Assembly: GCA_934256595.1 (NCBI GenBank)
Contig: CAKQOW010000002.1
Span: 21,249 to 85,248 of the forward strand
From: an uncultured Clostridia bacterium
GTDB lineage: Bacteria > Bacillota > Clostridia > Peptostreptococcales > Anaerovoracaceae
Direction of reading: 5' to 3'
DNA: 64,000 nt
Shown here: piece by piece, positions 17,113 to 24,408 of the stretch
How positions within the stretch are numbered: position 1 is the first letter of the stretch
Layout: the number at the start of each line of letters is the position of its first letter
Notes under the pieces: model-generated
Told to the model about the DNA's origin: nothing
What the model saw: the letters and a program-made list of their open reading frames with translations, nothing else
Database searches by the model: none
Program-made: the position numbers and the translations under genes

Positions 17113-17742
17113 ATGTACGATACAGTAATTTTTGATATGGACGGCACGCTTTTAGATACTCTCGATGATTTAACTTCTGCCGTAAATCATACTCTGAAGC
17201 AGTATAACTATCCTGTTCACACAAAAGAAGAAGTGCGCACGTTTATAGGAAACGGCATCAGCAGACTTATGAAAAATGCCACACCGGACGACATAGACGA
17301 TGAAACCTTTGACAGAGTGTTTCACTCATTCAAGGAATACTACACAGCCCACCCGGTTATACACACAGAGCCTTTTTCAGGTATTTTGCCTATGCTCAAA
17401 GTCCTGCAGCAGAAGGGCATAAAAACAGCCATAGTATCAAACAAGAATATTGAAGCCGTAAAGGTTCTCAGCGAACACTTCTTCGGCGACTACATCAAAA
17501 TAGCCATAGGTGAAAAGGACGGCATAAGAAGAAAGCCTTACCCGGACACTCTGTTTGAGGCTATGAGGCTTTTAGACGCAGGTAAAACTCTCTATGTTGG
17601 TGACTCTGTTGTAGACAAGCAGACAGCAGATAATGCAGGTGTTGACTGCGTGCTTGTACGCTGGGGCTACGGCATTGACATTGACAGCCTGCACCCGACC
17701 GCTATAATAGATAAGCCCGATGAGCTTTTAGATATGCTGTAA
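17113..17742 (+). CDS. HAD-superfamily hydrolase, phosphoglycolate-phosphatase-like
   Basis: The 209-residue product opens MYDTVIFDMDGTLLDTLDD with the HAD nucleophile and acid Asp pair in motif I, motif II in AIVSNKN, motif III Lys in GIRRKPYPD and motif IV in LYVGDSVVDKQTA. Cap-domain size fits the PGP/Gph subfamily. It would hydrolyse a small phosphate ester such as 2-phosphoglycolate. I start at ATG 17113 because GGAGG lies at 17103-17107; an in-frame TTG at 17101 overlaps that ribosome site. It follows rodA in the same direction. Confidence 0.82.
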   Translation: MYDTVIFDMDGTLLDTLDDLTSAVNHTLKQYNYPVHTKEEVRTFIGNGISRLMKNATPDDIDDETFDRVFHSFKEYYTAHPVIHTEPFSGILPMLKVLQQKGIKTAIVSNKNIEAVKVLSEHFFGDYIKIAIGEKDGIRRKPYPDTLFEAMRLLDAGKTLYVGDSVVDKQTADNAGVDCVLVRWGYGIDIDSLHPTAIIDKPDELLDML

Positions 17743-17854
17743 ATTTTAAATATATCACAAAAATTTAATATATATGTTTTCTATTTTGTCAAGCCCCTTA
17801 AAAATGTTGGAATTTCAATAGTCAAATCATTACAAATTTATTTTATAAAAGGAA

Positions 17855-17883
17855 TTGACGGTAAAAACAGGGTGTGCTAAAAT
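17855..17883 (+). promoter_or_regulatory. Strong promoter of the second Rpn gene
   Basis: TTGACG (17855-17860), exactly 17 bases, TAAAAT (17878-17883). The spacer ends GGTGTGC, resembling the TTTGTGC in the spacer of the first Rpn promoter. DNA from 17743 to 17850 is AT-rich and shows no gene. Confidence 0.7.
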
Positions 17884-17889
17884 GGTAGC

Positions 17890-17990
17890 ATAGAAAATTT
17901 TTAAAGACGCACAGATAAGCCGTTTAGGCTGAATTAAGTTTCAGCTTAAGCGGTTTTTTTTACTGTGCGTTTTTTGATTTCAGGAAATCA
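17890..17990 (+). ncRNA. Nested-hairpin leader / possible small RNA upstream of the second Rpn gene
   Basis: Downstream of the promoter, arms 17917-17933 and 17940-17956 make a 17-bp stem with wobbles ending in eight T residues (17954-17961), a textbook intrinsic terminator. It is enclosed by an outer stem: ACGCACAG (17907-17914) pairs with CTGTGCGT (17963-17970), again followed by T5. A third small hairpin GATTTC/GAAATC lies at 17976-17989, just before the Rpn ribosome site. Transcription would give an RNA of about 70-90 bases unless the terminator is bypassed. Whether this is an attenuator or a separate RNA is inference. Confidence 0.55.
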
Positions 17991-18010
17991 AAGAACAGGA
18001 GGATAAACAG

Positions 18011-18871
18011 ATGAAAGCAGAAAAAGCTAAAGTAAACAGAGAATTTAAAGACGGTATGTTCAGAACTCTCTTTAATGACAAAGAGAAGATGCTGGAGCTC
18101 TACAATGCAGTAAGTGATGAGCAAATAGGAAAGGAGGCAATAGATGATATTGAAACACTTACAATCGAAACACCCCTCTACATTGGTAGCAGAAATGACC
18201 TTGCTTTTTTAATTGACGGTAAGTCTATGTTCTTCTGCGAGCAGCAGTCAACCAGATCAGGAAATATGGCGCTCAGAATGTCATCATATTTCGGTAAGAC
18301 TTTAGATATGATGTTTGGTTCAGAAATATACGGAACAAGGAAACTGAAAATGGCTCCACCCTCATTTTTCGTTCTTGTTTTCGGAGATAAAGACACGCCT
18401 GAGCTTCAGGTAGAGCCGCTTTCAAAGCACTTTACAGAAGATGCACCTGAAAATTCAATAGAACTGGTGGTAAATGTATATAATATATGTTATTCTGAAA
18501 ACAACAGATTACTGAAAAGAAGCAAGACGCTTAGGGAATACAGTATGTTCATATCATATGTAAATGAAAATCTTGATAAAGGTATGGACCTTGAAGATGC
18601 TGTATCTGCTTCGGTAAAGAGGGCAAAAAGCGAAGGTATTCTTGTGGATTTTCTTAATAAGTATGCGGTGGAGGTTGAAGGTATGCTTACGGGAATAACA
18701 GTAGAGAAATATGGAGAGGTTATGAAGAAAGAGGGGTTTGAAGATGGTGAAGCTTCTGGCAGAGCAGCAGAGAAAATTGAAATGGCCAAGGCGATGAAAG
18801 CTGACAATGAGCCTTTAGAGAAAATAACTAAGTATACCGGTTTATCTATAGAGGATATAGATAGGCTATAG
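18011..18871 (+). CDS. Rpn-family PD-(D/E)XK nuclease / putative transposase-like protein (second copy)
   Basis: The 286-residue protein is a paralog of the one at 1636-2547: VNREFKDGMFRTLFNDKEKM, DLAFLIDGKSMFFCEQQSTR with the family Asp and ExQ residues, and the same ending KYTGLSIEDIDRL. The charged Glu-rich tail is shorter than in the first copy. AGGAGGATAAACAG precedes the ATG. It stands alone on the plus strand between the HAD gene and a convergent minus-strand operon. Many Clostridia carry dozens of such genes; they are thought to move by recombination. The two copies are diverged, not recent duplicates. Confidence 0.8.
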   Translation: MKAEKAKVNREFKDGMFRTLFNDKEKMLELYNAVSDEQIGKEAIDDIETLTIETPLYIGSRNDLAFLIDGKSMFFCEQQSTRSGNMALRMSSYFGKTLDMMFGSEIYGTRKLKMAPPSFFVLVFGDKDTPELQVEPLSKHFTEDAPENSIELVVNVYNICYSENNRLLKRSKTLREYSMFISYVNENLDKGMDLEDAVSASVKRAKSEGILVDFLNKYAVEVEGMLTGITVEKYGEVMKKEGFEDGEASGRAAEKIEMAKAMKADNEPLEKITKYTGLSIEDIDRL

Positions 18872-18880
18872 TTACAAAAA

Positions 18881-18911
18881 CCACGGTGATAATTTTTCCT
18901 CTTCACTGTGG
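18881..18911. terminator. Bidirectional terminator between the second Rpn gene and the nucleotidyltransferase operon
   Basis: CCACGGTGA (18881-18889) pairs with TCACTGTGG (18903-18911); A5 precedes and TTTCTTT follows, so both converging transcripts can stop here. Confidence 0.75.
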
Positions 18912-18916
18912 TTTCT

Positions 18917-19258
18917 TTATATAGTTAATTCTATCCCCTCATTTTCAATATTTTTATAATACGGAAGCGCCTCTTTGTATTCTTTGTATTCATCATATGG
19001 TATAACTACCGGGGATAATATCGTTTCATACTCAAGTTCAAGTTCCTGCGAGCGTTCCCAAATAAGCTTTAGTTTCTCCTGCAGATCTTCTCTGTTTCCC
19101 CTCACTATTGCTGCAATATCCACATCAGAATTTTCATCATAATCACCACGTGCATAGGAACCGTAAAGTAATATTTGCACTACATCAGCCCCATAAACCT
19201 CCTTATATGCTGCAGCCAATTCAGATAAAATAATATTCAAATCATTTTTTGAACACAT
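18917..19258 (-). CDS. Stand-alone MNT-type nucleotidyltransferase domain protein
   Basis: About 113 residues with the minimal nucleotidyltransferase motif GSYARGDYDENSDVDI, holding the GS and the two catalytic Asp residues, and a following strand Asp/Glu region. Such MNT proteins usually pair with a HEPN RNase as antitoxins that AMPylate the toxin. No HEPN gene is adjacent. It starts 24 bases after the last of four membrane-protein paralogs and is probably the final gene of that operon. ATG 19258 is chosen; a TTG at 19267 is an alternative. Substrate is unknown. Confidence 0.7.
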   Translation of the reverse strand: MCSKNDLNIILSELAAAYKEVYGADVVQILLYGSYARGDYDENSDVDIAAIVRGNREDLQEKLKLIWERSQELELEYETILSPVVIPYDEYKEYKEALPYYKNIENEGIELTI

Positions 19259-19282
19259 ATCCTGCAATCTACTTTCTGATTT

Positions 19283-20140
19283 TTATACCAATAACCCGTT
19301 TTCTTCTGCGCTGTCTAATATAAGGTTGCGGATATATTCCAGTCTGTCCTTACTCATATTAAGATGTGTTTCCGCACATTCCGAAGTTTCAAGATACAGT
19401 GCATTTTCAGACTCAGAGGATATAATCCTGTCACAGTCAAACAGGCTTCCGCCCCTGCTGTCATATTCGGTGGTCTTCCTCTTGCTGATATTATACTTTG
19501 CAGTAATCTCAGCTTCCCTGTTCCCGTCTTTTGAAAACCCGGAGCTATCCAGTCTGCATATGTCCATATCCATATAAACATCACCGTTTTTTACCTCGTA
19601 TATTCTAAAGTCTATACGGTTTTTATCGCCAAGCTCCGGAAAAATACCGGCATCGTATATATATCCGCTGCATTCACCATTTTCACCGTCATAAAAGACA
19701 ATCATATTTTCAATATCGTCCTCATAATTACTGATATATCCTGCTTTGATACCGTAATCAGTTTTTTTAATGTCAACGCTCTCCGCCCTGTAGATTATCC
19801 CAAGCAGTACACTGCATCTGACCTCTGCCGTATATTCACCGCCTGAACAGCTATAATAGTATATATTTCCGTAATCAGCACGTCTGCTGTTTTCTGCCTG
19901 CTCATATGCATATTCGGAAAGCATATCTTTTTCCACAGAGGCAGATCCTTTATCATTATTACCCCTCTTAACTGTATACTGTGCTATGTACTCAGCATCC
20001 TCGCAGCCTGCTTTTTCAAGAGCTTCATGTGCTGCTTTATCTGGGCTGAAATGCATATCAAACAGCAGAGGAAGCACTGCAAGAAGCACGATAACTATAG
20101 TGGTATTTCTTATTATTTTTTGTATTCTGCTAAGCTTCAT
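19283..20140 (-). CDS. Membrane-anchored protein of a tandem four-gene family (copy 1)
   Basis: I do not recognise this family. The 285-residue product begins MKLSRIQKIIRNTTIVIVLL, giving a short basic N-terminus, one membrane helix (about 12-28) and the conserved LPLLFDMHF, then an extracytoplasmic part starting KAAHEALEKAGCEDAEYIAQ. A middle block YYYSCSGGEYTAEV with LGIIYRAES matches the other copies. The C-terminal portion is the most divergent of the four and lacks the MNM-x-T/S block. Its ATG overlaps the stop of copy 2 (ATGA), with AGGAGGAG upstream. A lone Cys after the helix is not a lipobox. Confidence 0.75.
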   Translation of the reverse strand: MKLSRIQKIIRNTTIVIVLLAVLPLLFDMHFSPDKAAHEALEKAGCEDAEYIAQYTVKRGNNDKGSASVEKDMLSEYAYEQAENSRRADYGNIYYYSCSGGEYTAEVRCSVLLGIIYRAESVDIKKTDYGIKAGYISNYEDDIENMIVFYDGENGECSGYIYDAGIFPELGDKNRIDFRIYEVKNGDVYMDMDICRLDSSGFSKDGNREAEITAKYNISKRKTTEYDSRGGSLFDCDRIISSESENALYLETSECAETHLNMSKDRLEYIRNLILDSAEENGLLV

Positions 20141-20862
20141 CTGCTACTCTCCTCCTGCATATATGCAGCTATTTCATGATACAGTTCATTACATATTTCC
20201 TTTGCTCTTTTTTCTGTTATTTTCATAGAACCTGTCGCTGCAATTTTTCCGTTTTCAAGTATTTCACCTTTTGTTTCCTTACATGATAAAAGCTCATTTG
20301 TACTCATATTCATCAGTATTTCACTTCCGCCGTCATCGTCACCGTAAACGGATTTGCAGACAGCTATATACAGCATATCCTCATCATTTTCATTCCGGTA
20401 AAGCTCTGCCCTGCAGGAGCAGTCGTCTGTCTGCCCGTTTGTAAATTCTTTAAATCTGCCTGATATATTACACAGAACTGTTTTTCTGTTTTCATCAGTT
20501 TCTCTGATATCCTTTATTTTAACGTACCTGTCGCATCTTTTTATTTCAGCATTTTCTGCTTTAAACAGAAAGCCGAAGTATCTTTTATACGGAACTGCCG
20601 CAACGTATTCAGCGCCCCCGTTTTTACAGGAATAATAAATTTCACTGTTTATGCTTTCGTTAATCATGCTAAGCAGCTTTTCAGAATAAACCACCTCATA
20701 CCGCGCTATGTACTCAGCATCCTCGCAGCCTGCTTTTTCAAGGACTTTCACAGCCGCTTTATCTGCGCTGAAATGCATATCAAACAGCAGAGGAAGCGCT
20801 GCAATAAGTACGATAACTATCGCCGTATTTCTTATTATCTTTTGAGTTCTGCTAAGTTTCAT
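20137..20862 (-). CDS. Membrane-anchored protein of a tandem four-gene family (copy 2)
   Basis: The 241-residue product starts MKLSRTQKIIRNTAIVIVLI and shares LPLLFDMHFSADKAA and VLEKAGCEDAEYIARYEV with copy 1. It has one membrane helix (about 12-29) and an outside domain with SCKNGGAEYVAAVPYKRYFG, a central EILMNMSTNELL, and a C-terminal MKITEKRAKEICNELY helix seen also in copies 3 and 4. The function is unknown. It starts 2 bases after the copy 3 stop and overlaps copy 1 by 4 bases. The nearly identical N-terminus with copy 1 suggests this pair duplicated most recently. Confidence 0.75.
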   Translation of the reverse strand: MKLSRTQKIIRNTAIVIVLIAALPLLFDMHFSADKAAVKVLEKAGCEDAEYIARYEVVYSEKLLSMINESINSEIYYSCKNGGAEYVAAVPYKRYFGFLFKAENAEIKRCDRYVKIKDIRETDENRKTVLCNISGRFKEFTNGQTDDCSCRAELYRNENDEDMLYIAVCKSVYGDDDGGSEILMNMSTNELLSCKETKGEILENGKIAATGSMKITEKRAKEICNELYHEIAAYMQEESSR

Positions 20863-20864
20863 CT

Positions 20865-21695
20865 TTACTGCTCTCCGATTTCTTTTTTGACCTCATTATA
20901 TGCCGCCCTGCATATTTCCTCTGCACGCTTTGGTGTCAGCCTCATTGATGTTTCGGCGCTTCTCCTTACCTTTCCCGACAGGGTCTCGCTTCTGTCCTTT
21001 TGAAGCCTGTATCGTCCTCTGTAGCGGCTCCACCTGAAGCCGTCTGTAAAGCTGAGATTTTCAAGTTTTCCCGAAGTCATATTCATAACAATATCAGCGC
21101 CTGCATTGGCTGTTATAAGGCCGCCGAAATCAGTCCTGTATACTGACAGACTTAATATTTCATCACCTGACTCATCGGTTTTTATAACTGCTTCTGCTTT
21201 GTTTGTCCCTGCAAATTCATCAAGATTTATATTTTCCAGTTCCGCCGTTATATCGCCTGTATTCTTATCATATTTCACTGATATATTTTCATAAGATATA
21301 TTCCTGCATTCTTTTATGTCATAATCCTTGCCCGCCCTGTACAGAAATCCCATATATTTTTTGTAGGAAACAGCTATTATATATTTCCTGCCGCCGTCTG
21401 TATACCTGTAATATGCCGCGCTCTCTATGTCTGACATACTCCCTGCATTTGTTGCTCTGTTATATGCCTCTTCGTTATCTGCAGTATTGTATGAGTATTC
21501 CTCATATTTAACAAGACAGGGAATTTCCTCATAATATCCGGTAAATTCAGCATCATGGCAGCCTGCCTTGTCAAGTATCTCCTGCGCTGCCGCATCTCTT
21601 TCAAAATGCATATCAAGCAGCAACGGCAGTACTGCAAGAAGTGCAATAACTATTGCCGTATTCCTTATTGTCTTTTGCGTTCTGGTCAGCTTCAT
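20865..21695 (-). CDS. Membrane-anchored protein of a tandem four-gene family (copy 3)
   Basis: The 276-residue product starts MKLTRTQKTIRNTAIVIALL, then LPLLLDMHF and EILDKAGCHDAEFTGYYEE. It carries the family blocks GGRKYIIAVSYKKYMGFLYR, ADIVMNMTSGKLENL and the C-terminal MRLTPKRAEEICRAAYNEV. There is one N-terminal membrane helix and the rest is predicted outside. AGGAGGG precedes its ATG. The first 83 bases of the gene are also translated, in another frame, as the C-terminus of copy 4. It is a hypothetical protein; no enzyme motif is visible. Confidence 0.75.
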   Translation of the reverse strand: MKLTRTQKTIRNTAIVIALLAVLPLLLDMHFERDAAAQEILDKAGCHDAEFTGYYEEIPCLVKYEEYSYNTADNEEAYNRATNAGSMSDIESAAYYRYTDGGRKYIIAVSYKKYMGFLYRAGKDYDIKECRNISYENISVKYDKNTGDITAELENINLDEFAGTNKAEAVIKTDESGDEILSLSVYRTDFGGLITANAGADIVMNMTSGKLENLSFTDGFRWSRYRGRYRLQKDRSETLSGKVRRSAETSMRLTPKRAEEICRAAYNEVKKEIGEQ

Positions 21696-22494
21696 CTATT
21701 CCCTCCTGCTGTATGTAATCTGCAATCTTTGCATAAATAGTATTGCATATGTACTTTGCTCTTGCCTCTGTAACTGACATCGTCCCTTTATATTTAATCT
21801 CTGATGACATCTTTCTCCTGTCCTCAAGATGCACAGGATTCCAGCTGCTTTCATGCGGAACCAGACTTAATATCTCCTGTGTGTCTATATTCATAATAAT
21901 GTCGCAGCCGCCTTTGTAGTCATCGCAAAAGCCATCTGAGAAATACGACATAGAAAATGAAATTATCTGCTCATCATTCAGATTTCTGTAAACTTCTATA
22001 TAGCAGTTGTCCAGCCATTCCCTTGCAAACTCAGCATAAAGGCTCTCCGGATTTCTGGTTTCCACATGCATACATTCTCTTCTGCCGGAAATATAATCGG
22101 GTCTGCTGTCGTTTTCGTCACGTTTGACAGATGCTATTTTCACCCTGTCGGAAACTTCCACAATGTCAGGAGTTTCCGCCTTATACACCACACCGAACCA
22201 GCTGTTGTACGGCACGGTTATCATATATGGACTGCCGTCAATATCACCCTCATAAAACCTTTTACTTACCGTATATCTGTTCTTTGCAAAAGGAGGCTTT
22301 GTTTTAAACTCGTGAGAGGCTATATATTCGGCTTCAGAAAAGCCTGCCTCTTCAAGCACCTCCTGCGCCGCAGCCCCTGCGCTGAAATGCACATCAAACA
22401 GCATCGGAACTGCTGCAATAAATACAGCCGCTATTACAATATTCCTTATTGTCTTTTGCACTCTTGTCAGCTTAATCCTTTTAAGTCTGCTCAT
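21613..22494 (-). CDS. Membrane-anchored protein of a tandem four-gene family (copy 4), reading into copy 3
   Basis: Start ATG 22494 (MSRLKRIKLTRVQKTIRNIV) lies 2 bases past the HAAS gene stop, with GCAGGGG upstream; the longer frame to 22560 is rejected. The 293-residue protein shows the family helix, VPMLFDVHF, EVLEEAGFSEAEYIASHEF, VPYNSWFGVVYKAE, CDIIMNIDTQEIL and VTEARAKYICNTIYAKIADY. Where its paralogs stop, this frame continues about 28 residues into the start of copy 3, ending in a Cys/Ser-rich tail unlike the others. A single-base shift would restore a stop at the TAG just before the copy 3 ATG. First of the four paralogs in the operon. Confidence 0.72.
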   Translation of the reverse strand: MSRLKRIKLTRVQKTIRNIVIAAVFIAAVPMLFDVHFSAGAAAQEVLEEAGFSEAEYIASHEFKTKPPFAKNRYTVSKRFYEGDIDGSPYMITVPYNSWFGVVYKAETPDIVEVSDRVKIASVKRDENDSRPDYISGRRECMHVETRNPESLYAEFAREWLDNCYIEVYRNLNDEQIISFSMSYFSDGFCDDYKGGCDIIMNIDTQEILSLVPHESSWNPVHLEDRRKMSSEIKYKGTMSVTEARAKYICNTIYAKIADYIQQEGIDEADQNAKDNKEYGNSYCTSCSTAVAA

Positions 22495-22498
22495 TTCT

Positions 22499-23236
22499 TT
22501 ACCCCTGCAGATTATCCAGTCTGCATTCAGAATGTCTGCCAAACATATCGTAGACAACATCTATATATTTCGTGCCTGTATCGGCGTTCTTAAAAGCAAC
22601 AGTGACAGTTCCGTCTTTTTCCTGATAAAACATATATCCGCCTCCTGCAAGATCCCTGCCGCTGTCATCAAAAAAGCTTTCGGTTACAAAGGCGCTGTTC
22701 ATACTGTACTCTCCCTCTATAATCTTCATCTGAAGATATATAACGCTGCCGTGCTCTGAATGCTCGTCACCCTCAATGACTGCTATCCTCTCAAAGCGCA
22801 GAACTGTATTTCCTATGGTTATGGTTTCGCCGTTTAACTCTTTTTGGCTATTAAGATTTCCGAAAGCCTCAGCGTCCTCATAGGTCATAATGTCGCTTCC
22901 GTTGCTCTGATATATGCATGGCTGCCCGCTGCCCTTAAAAAACACAACCGCCGATACTATAACTATGACTGCCATAACTGCCACCGCAAGCCTTGAAAGC
23001 TGCCACAGCCAGCCTAAGACCGGCTTATGCACACTGTTAAGCTCCCTGCCTATATCAGAAGGCTCTCCCATAGCCAAAACAGCCTTTGCCTCCGCTTCCT
23101 CCCGCGACATTCCCTGCCCGCAAAACCAGTCCGCTCTGTCCTCAATATGAGCTGCAAGCTCCTGACTGATGGATTTATGATCAGGCCTGAACCTGACTTC
23201 CTTTAAAACTCTGGTGATAAATTCCCCTCTGTCCAT
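22499..23236 (-). CDS. HAAS-domain (DUF1700-like) membrane protein with extracytoplasmic domain
   Basis: The 245-residue product begins MDRGEFITRVLKEVRFRPDH, then SISQELAAHIEDRADWFCG and MSREEAEAKAVLAMGEPSDIG. This is the HAAS (HTH-associated alpha-helical signalling) domain that accompanies PadR regulators. One membrane helix (about 84-104) is followed by an outside domain of about 140 residues with no recognised motif. The start lies inside the end of padR (34-base overlap), the usual PadR-HAAS arrangement. The HAAS part probably modulates PadR in response to something sensed by the outer domain; this is family knowledge plus inference. Confidence 0.8.
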   Translation of the reverse strand: MDRGEFITRVLKEVRFRPDHKSISQELAAHIEDRADWFCGQGMSREEAEAKAVLAMGEPSDIGRELNSVHKPVLGWLWQLSRLAVAVMAVIVIVSAVVFFKGSGQPCIYQSNGSDIMTYEDAEAFGNLNSQKELNGETITIGNTVLRFERIAVIEGDEHSEHGSVIYLQMKIIEGEYSMNSAFVTESFFDDSGRDLAGGGYMFYQEKDGTVTVAFKNADTGTKYIDVVYDMFGRHSECRLDNLQG

Positions 23237-23568
23237 ATCGCACCGCCCTTACCGTATACAACCTTGTTGACTGCATTGCTGAAAACCTGCCACTGCCTTG
23301 ATTCCTCCGCGAACTGTTCCTGTCCCTTTGCTGTTATTGAATAGTATTTACGTTCCTTGCCCTGCTGCGTCTTTTCTTTGTATGAGGTTACAAAGCCCTT
23401 GTTTTCCAGCTTGTGAAGCACCGGATACAGTGTACCCTCCTTGTACTGAAACGTACTGTCAGAACGCTCATCAAGCGCCCTTATTATCTCATAGCCGTAC
23501 ATATCCTTTTCGGTCAGCAGGCTAAGCACCAGCAGCATTGAGCTGCCTCCTACCAGTCCCTTATCCAT
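23203..23568 (-). CDS. PadR-family transcriptional regulator
   Basis: The 121-residue regulator starts MDKGLVGGSSMLLVLSLLTE and has the PadR winged helix: KDMYGYEIIRAL, FQYKEGTLYPVLHKLENKGF and KERKYYSITAKGQEQF. The last residues overlap the HAAS gene. AATTGGAGGTG precedes its ATG. The promoter directly upstream contains two palindromes positioned to block RNA polymerase, so it very likely represses its own operon. Confidence 0.93.
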   Translation of the reverse strand: MDKGLVGGSSMLLVLSLLTEKDMYGYEIIRALDERSDSTFQYKEGTLYPVLHKLENKGFVTSYKEKTQQGKERKYYSITAKGQEQFAEESRQWQVFSNAVNKVVYGKGGAIWTEGNLSPEF

Positions 23569-23590
23569 TTATATTCACCTCCAATTAAAT

Positions 23591-23639
23591 ATACCTAGAA
23601 TCTCTATGTATACTCATTATACTTAGAAGTTCTAGGTAT
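23591..23639. promoter_or_regulatory. Two palindromic operators for the PadR regulator
   Basis: Two 21-bp imperfect palindromes built from the half-site ATACCTAGAA lie at 23619-23639 (9 of 10 symmetric positions) and 23591-23611 (8 of 10), with centres 28 bp apart. The first covers the -35/-10 spacer of the operon promoter and the second covers the expected start site. The outermost arms, ATACCTAGAA and TTCTAGGTAT, are perfect complements. Confidence 0.75.
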
Positions 23640-23644
23640 GTCAA
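23616..23644 (-). promoter_or_regulatory. Consensus sigma-A promoter of the PadR operon
   Basis: On the minus strand TTGACA (23639-23644), 17 bases, TATAAT (23616-23621): a perfect consensus match, suggesting high output when not repressed. Confidence 0.85.
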
Positions 23645-23881
23645 TCATTTTTGATATTTTCTTATCGGCTCCTCTTCAAGTCGCTTCTTCATCAGAGGCG
23701 TCCACTCAAAGCCGCAGTCATTGCATCTGGTTCTATAGCCTGTCATAAATCCTTCATTATTGCAGATTACCTCTACACGCCCATCTGCAACTGCCTCGTT
23801 TATCTCCGGCACAATCATGGCTCCCGCAGGAACAAGCATTGTCAGGTTTTCGCTGCCGCATCTGTAACATTTTTTTGCCAT
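23645..23881 (-). CDS. Small zinc-ribbon protein
   Basis: The 78-residue protein begins MAKKCYRCGSENLTM and contains a second pair in RCNDCGFEW, giving two CxxC knuckles that should bind one zinc. The start at 23881 is chosen because CAGGAG lies upstream; the longer frame lacks a ribosome site. The stop codon abuts the -35 box of the padR promoter. No family was recognised beyond zinc ribbon; DNA, RNA or protein binding are all possible. The last residues are basic and acidic without helix-breaking patterns. Confidence 0.7.
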   Translation of the reverse strand: MAKKCYRCGSENLTMLVPAGAMIVPEINEAVADGRVEVICNNEGFMTGYRTRCNDCGFEWTPLMKKRLEEEPIRKYQK

Positions 23882-24027
23882 ATCAATTCTCCTGTACTGT
23901 ATTTTGCTGTGCAAAGCAATATTATCATACGACTGCCCCATTTTCAATCAAATATTCTCTTGAATATAGCGGTGAATAAGGGTAAACTGTTCTTAGCACA
24001 AAATTACAAGTCGTACGGAGGTGTATT

Positions 24028-24405
24028 ATGAACAAAATTCATACTGATAAGGCCCCTGCTGCAGTAGGCCCTTATTCACAGGCAATTAAAATAAATGGAA
24101 TGGTATTTACTTCAGGTCAGATAGCCCTTGACCCTGCAACAGGAGAAATAGTAGGCACAGATATTAAATCCCAGGCAGAGCAGGTTATGAAAAACCTTAT
24201 GGAAGTTTTAAAGGCAGCCGGCACCAGACAGGAAAACGCAGTCAAGACAACCTGCTTTCTCAGCAATATGGACGATTTTGCAGCCTTTAACGAGGTTTAC
24301 GCACAGTATTTCACAGAAGCACCTGCAAGATCCTGCGTAGCCGTAAAAACTCTGCCTAAGAATGTTCTGTGCGAGGTTGAGGTTATCGCAGCAGTGGAGG
24401 ATTAA
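24028..24405 (+). CDS. ridA: RidA-family enamine/imine deaminase
   Basis: The 125-residue protein begins MNKIHTDKAPAAVGPYSQAI and has the RidA signatures TSGQIALDPATGEI and ARSCVAVKTLPKN with the catalytic Arg, and a C-terminal CEVEVIAAV. It hydrolyses 2-aminoacrylate and 2-aminocrotonate, the unstable products of threonine/serine dehydratase. That dehydratase is the next gene, 3 bases away, so the two form an operon in which RidA protects PLP enzymes. CGGAGGTG precedes the ATG. Confidence 0.95.
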   Translation: MNKIHTDKAPAAVGPYSQAIKINGMVFTSGQIALDPATGEIVGTDIKSQAEQVMKNLMEVLKAAGTRQENAVKTTCFLSNMDDFAAFNEVYAQYFTEAPARSCVAVKTLPKNVLCEVEVIAAVED

Positions 24406-24408
24406 TAT

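Noticed and set aside
19283..20140. Lipoprotein assignment for the four paralogs because of a Cys near the helix
   Set aside because: The conserved Cys lies in AGC about 15 residues after the helix and is absent in copy 4, so it is not a lipobox.
22495..22560. N-terminal extension of membrane paralog copy 4
   Set aside because: Overlaps the end of the HAAS gene; the ATG at 22494 has a ribosome site and aligns with the other copies.
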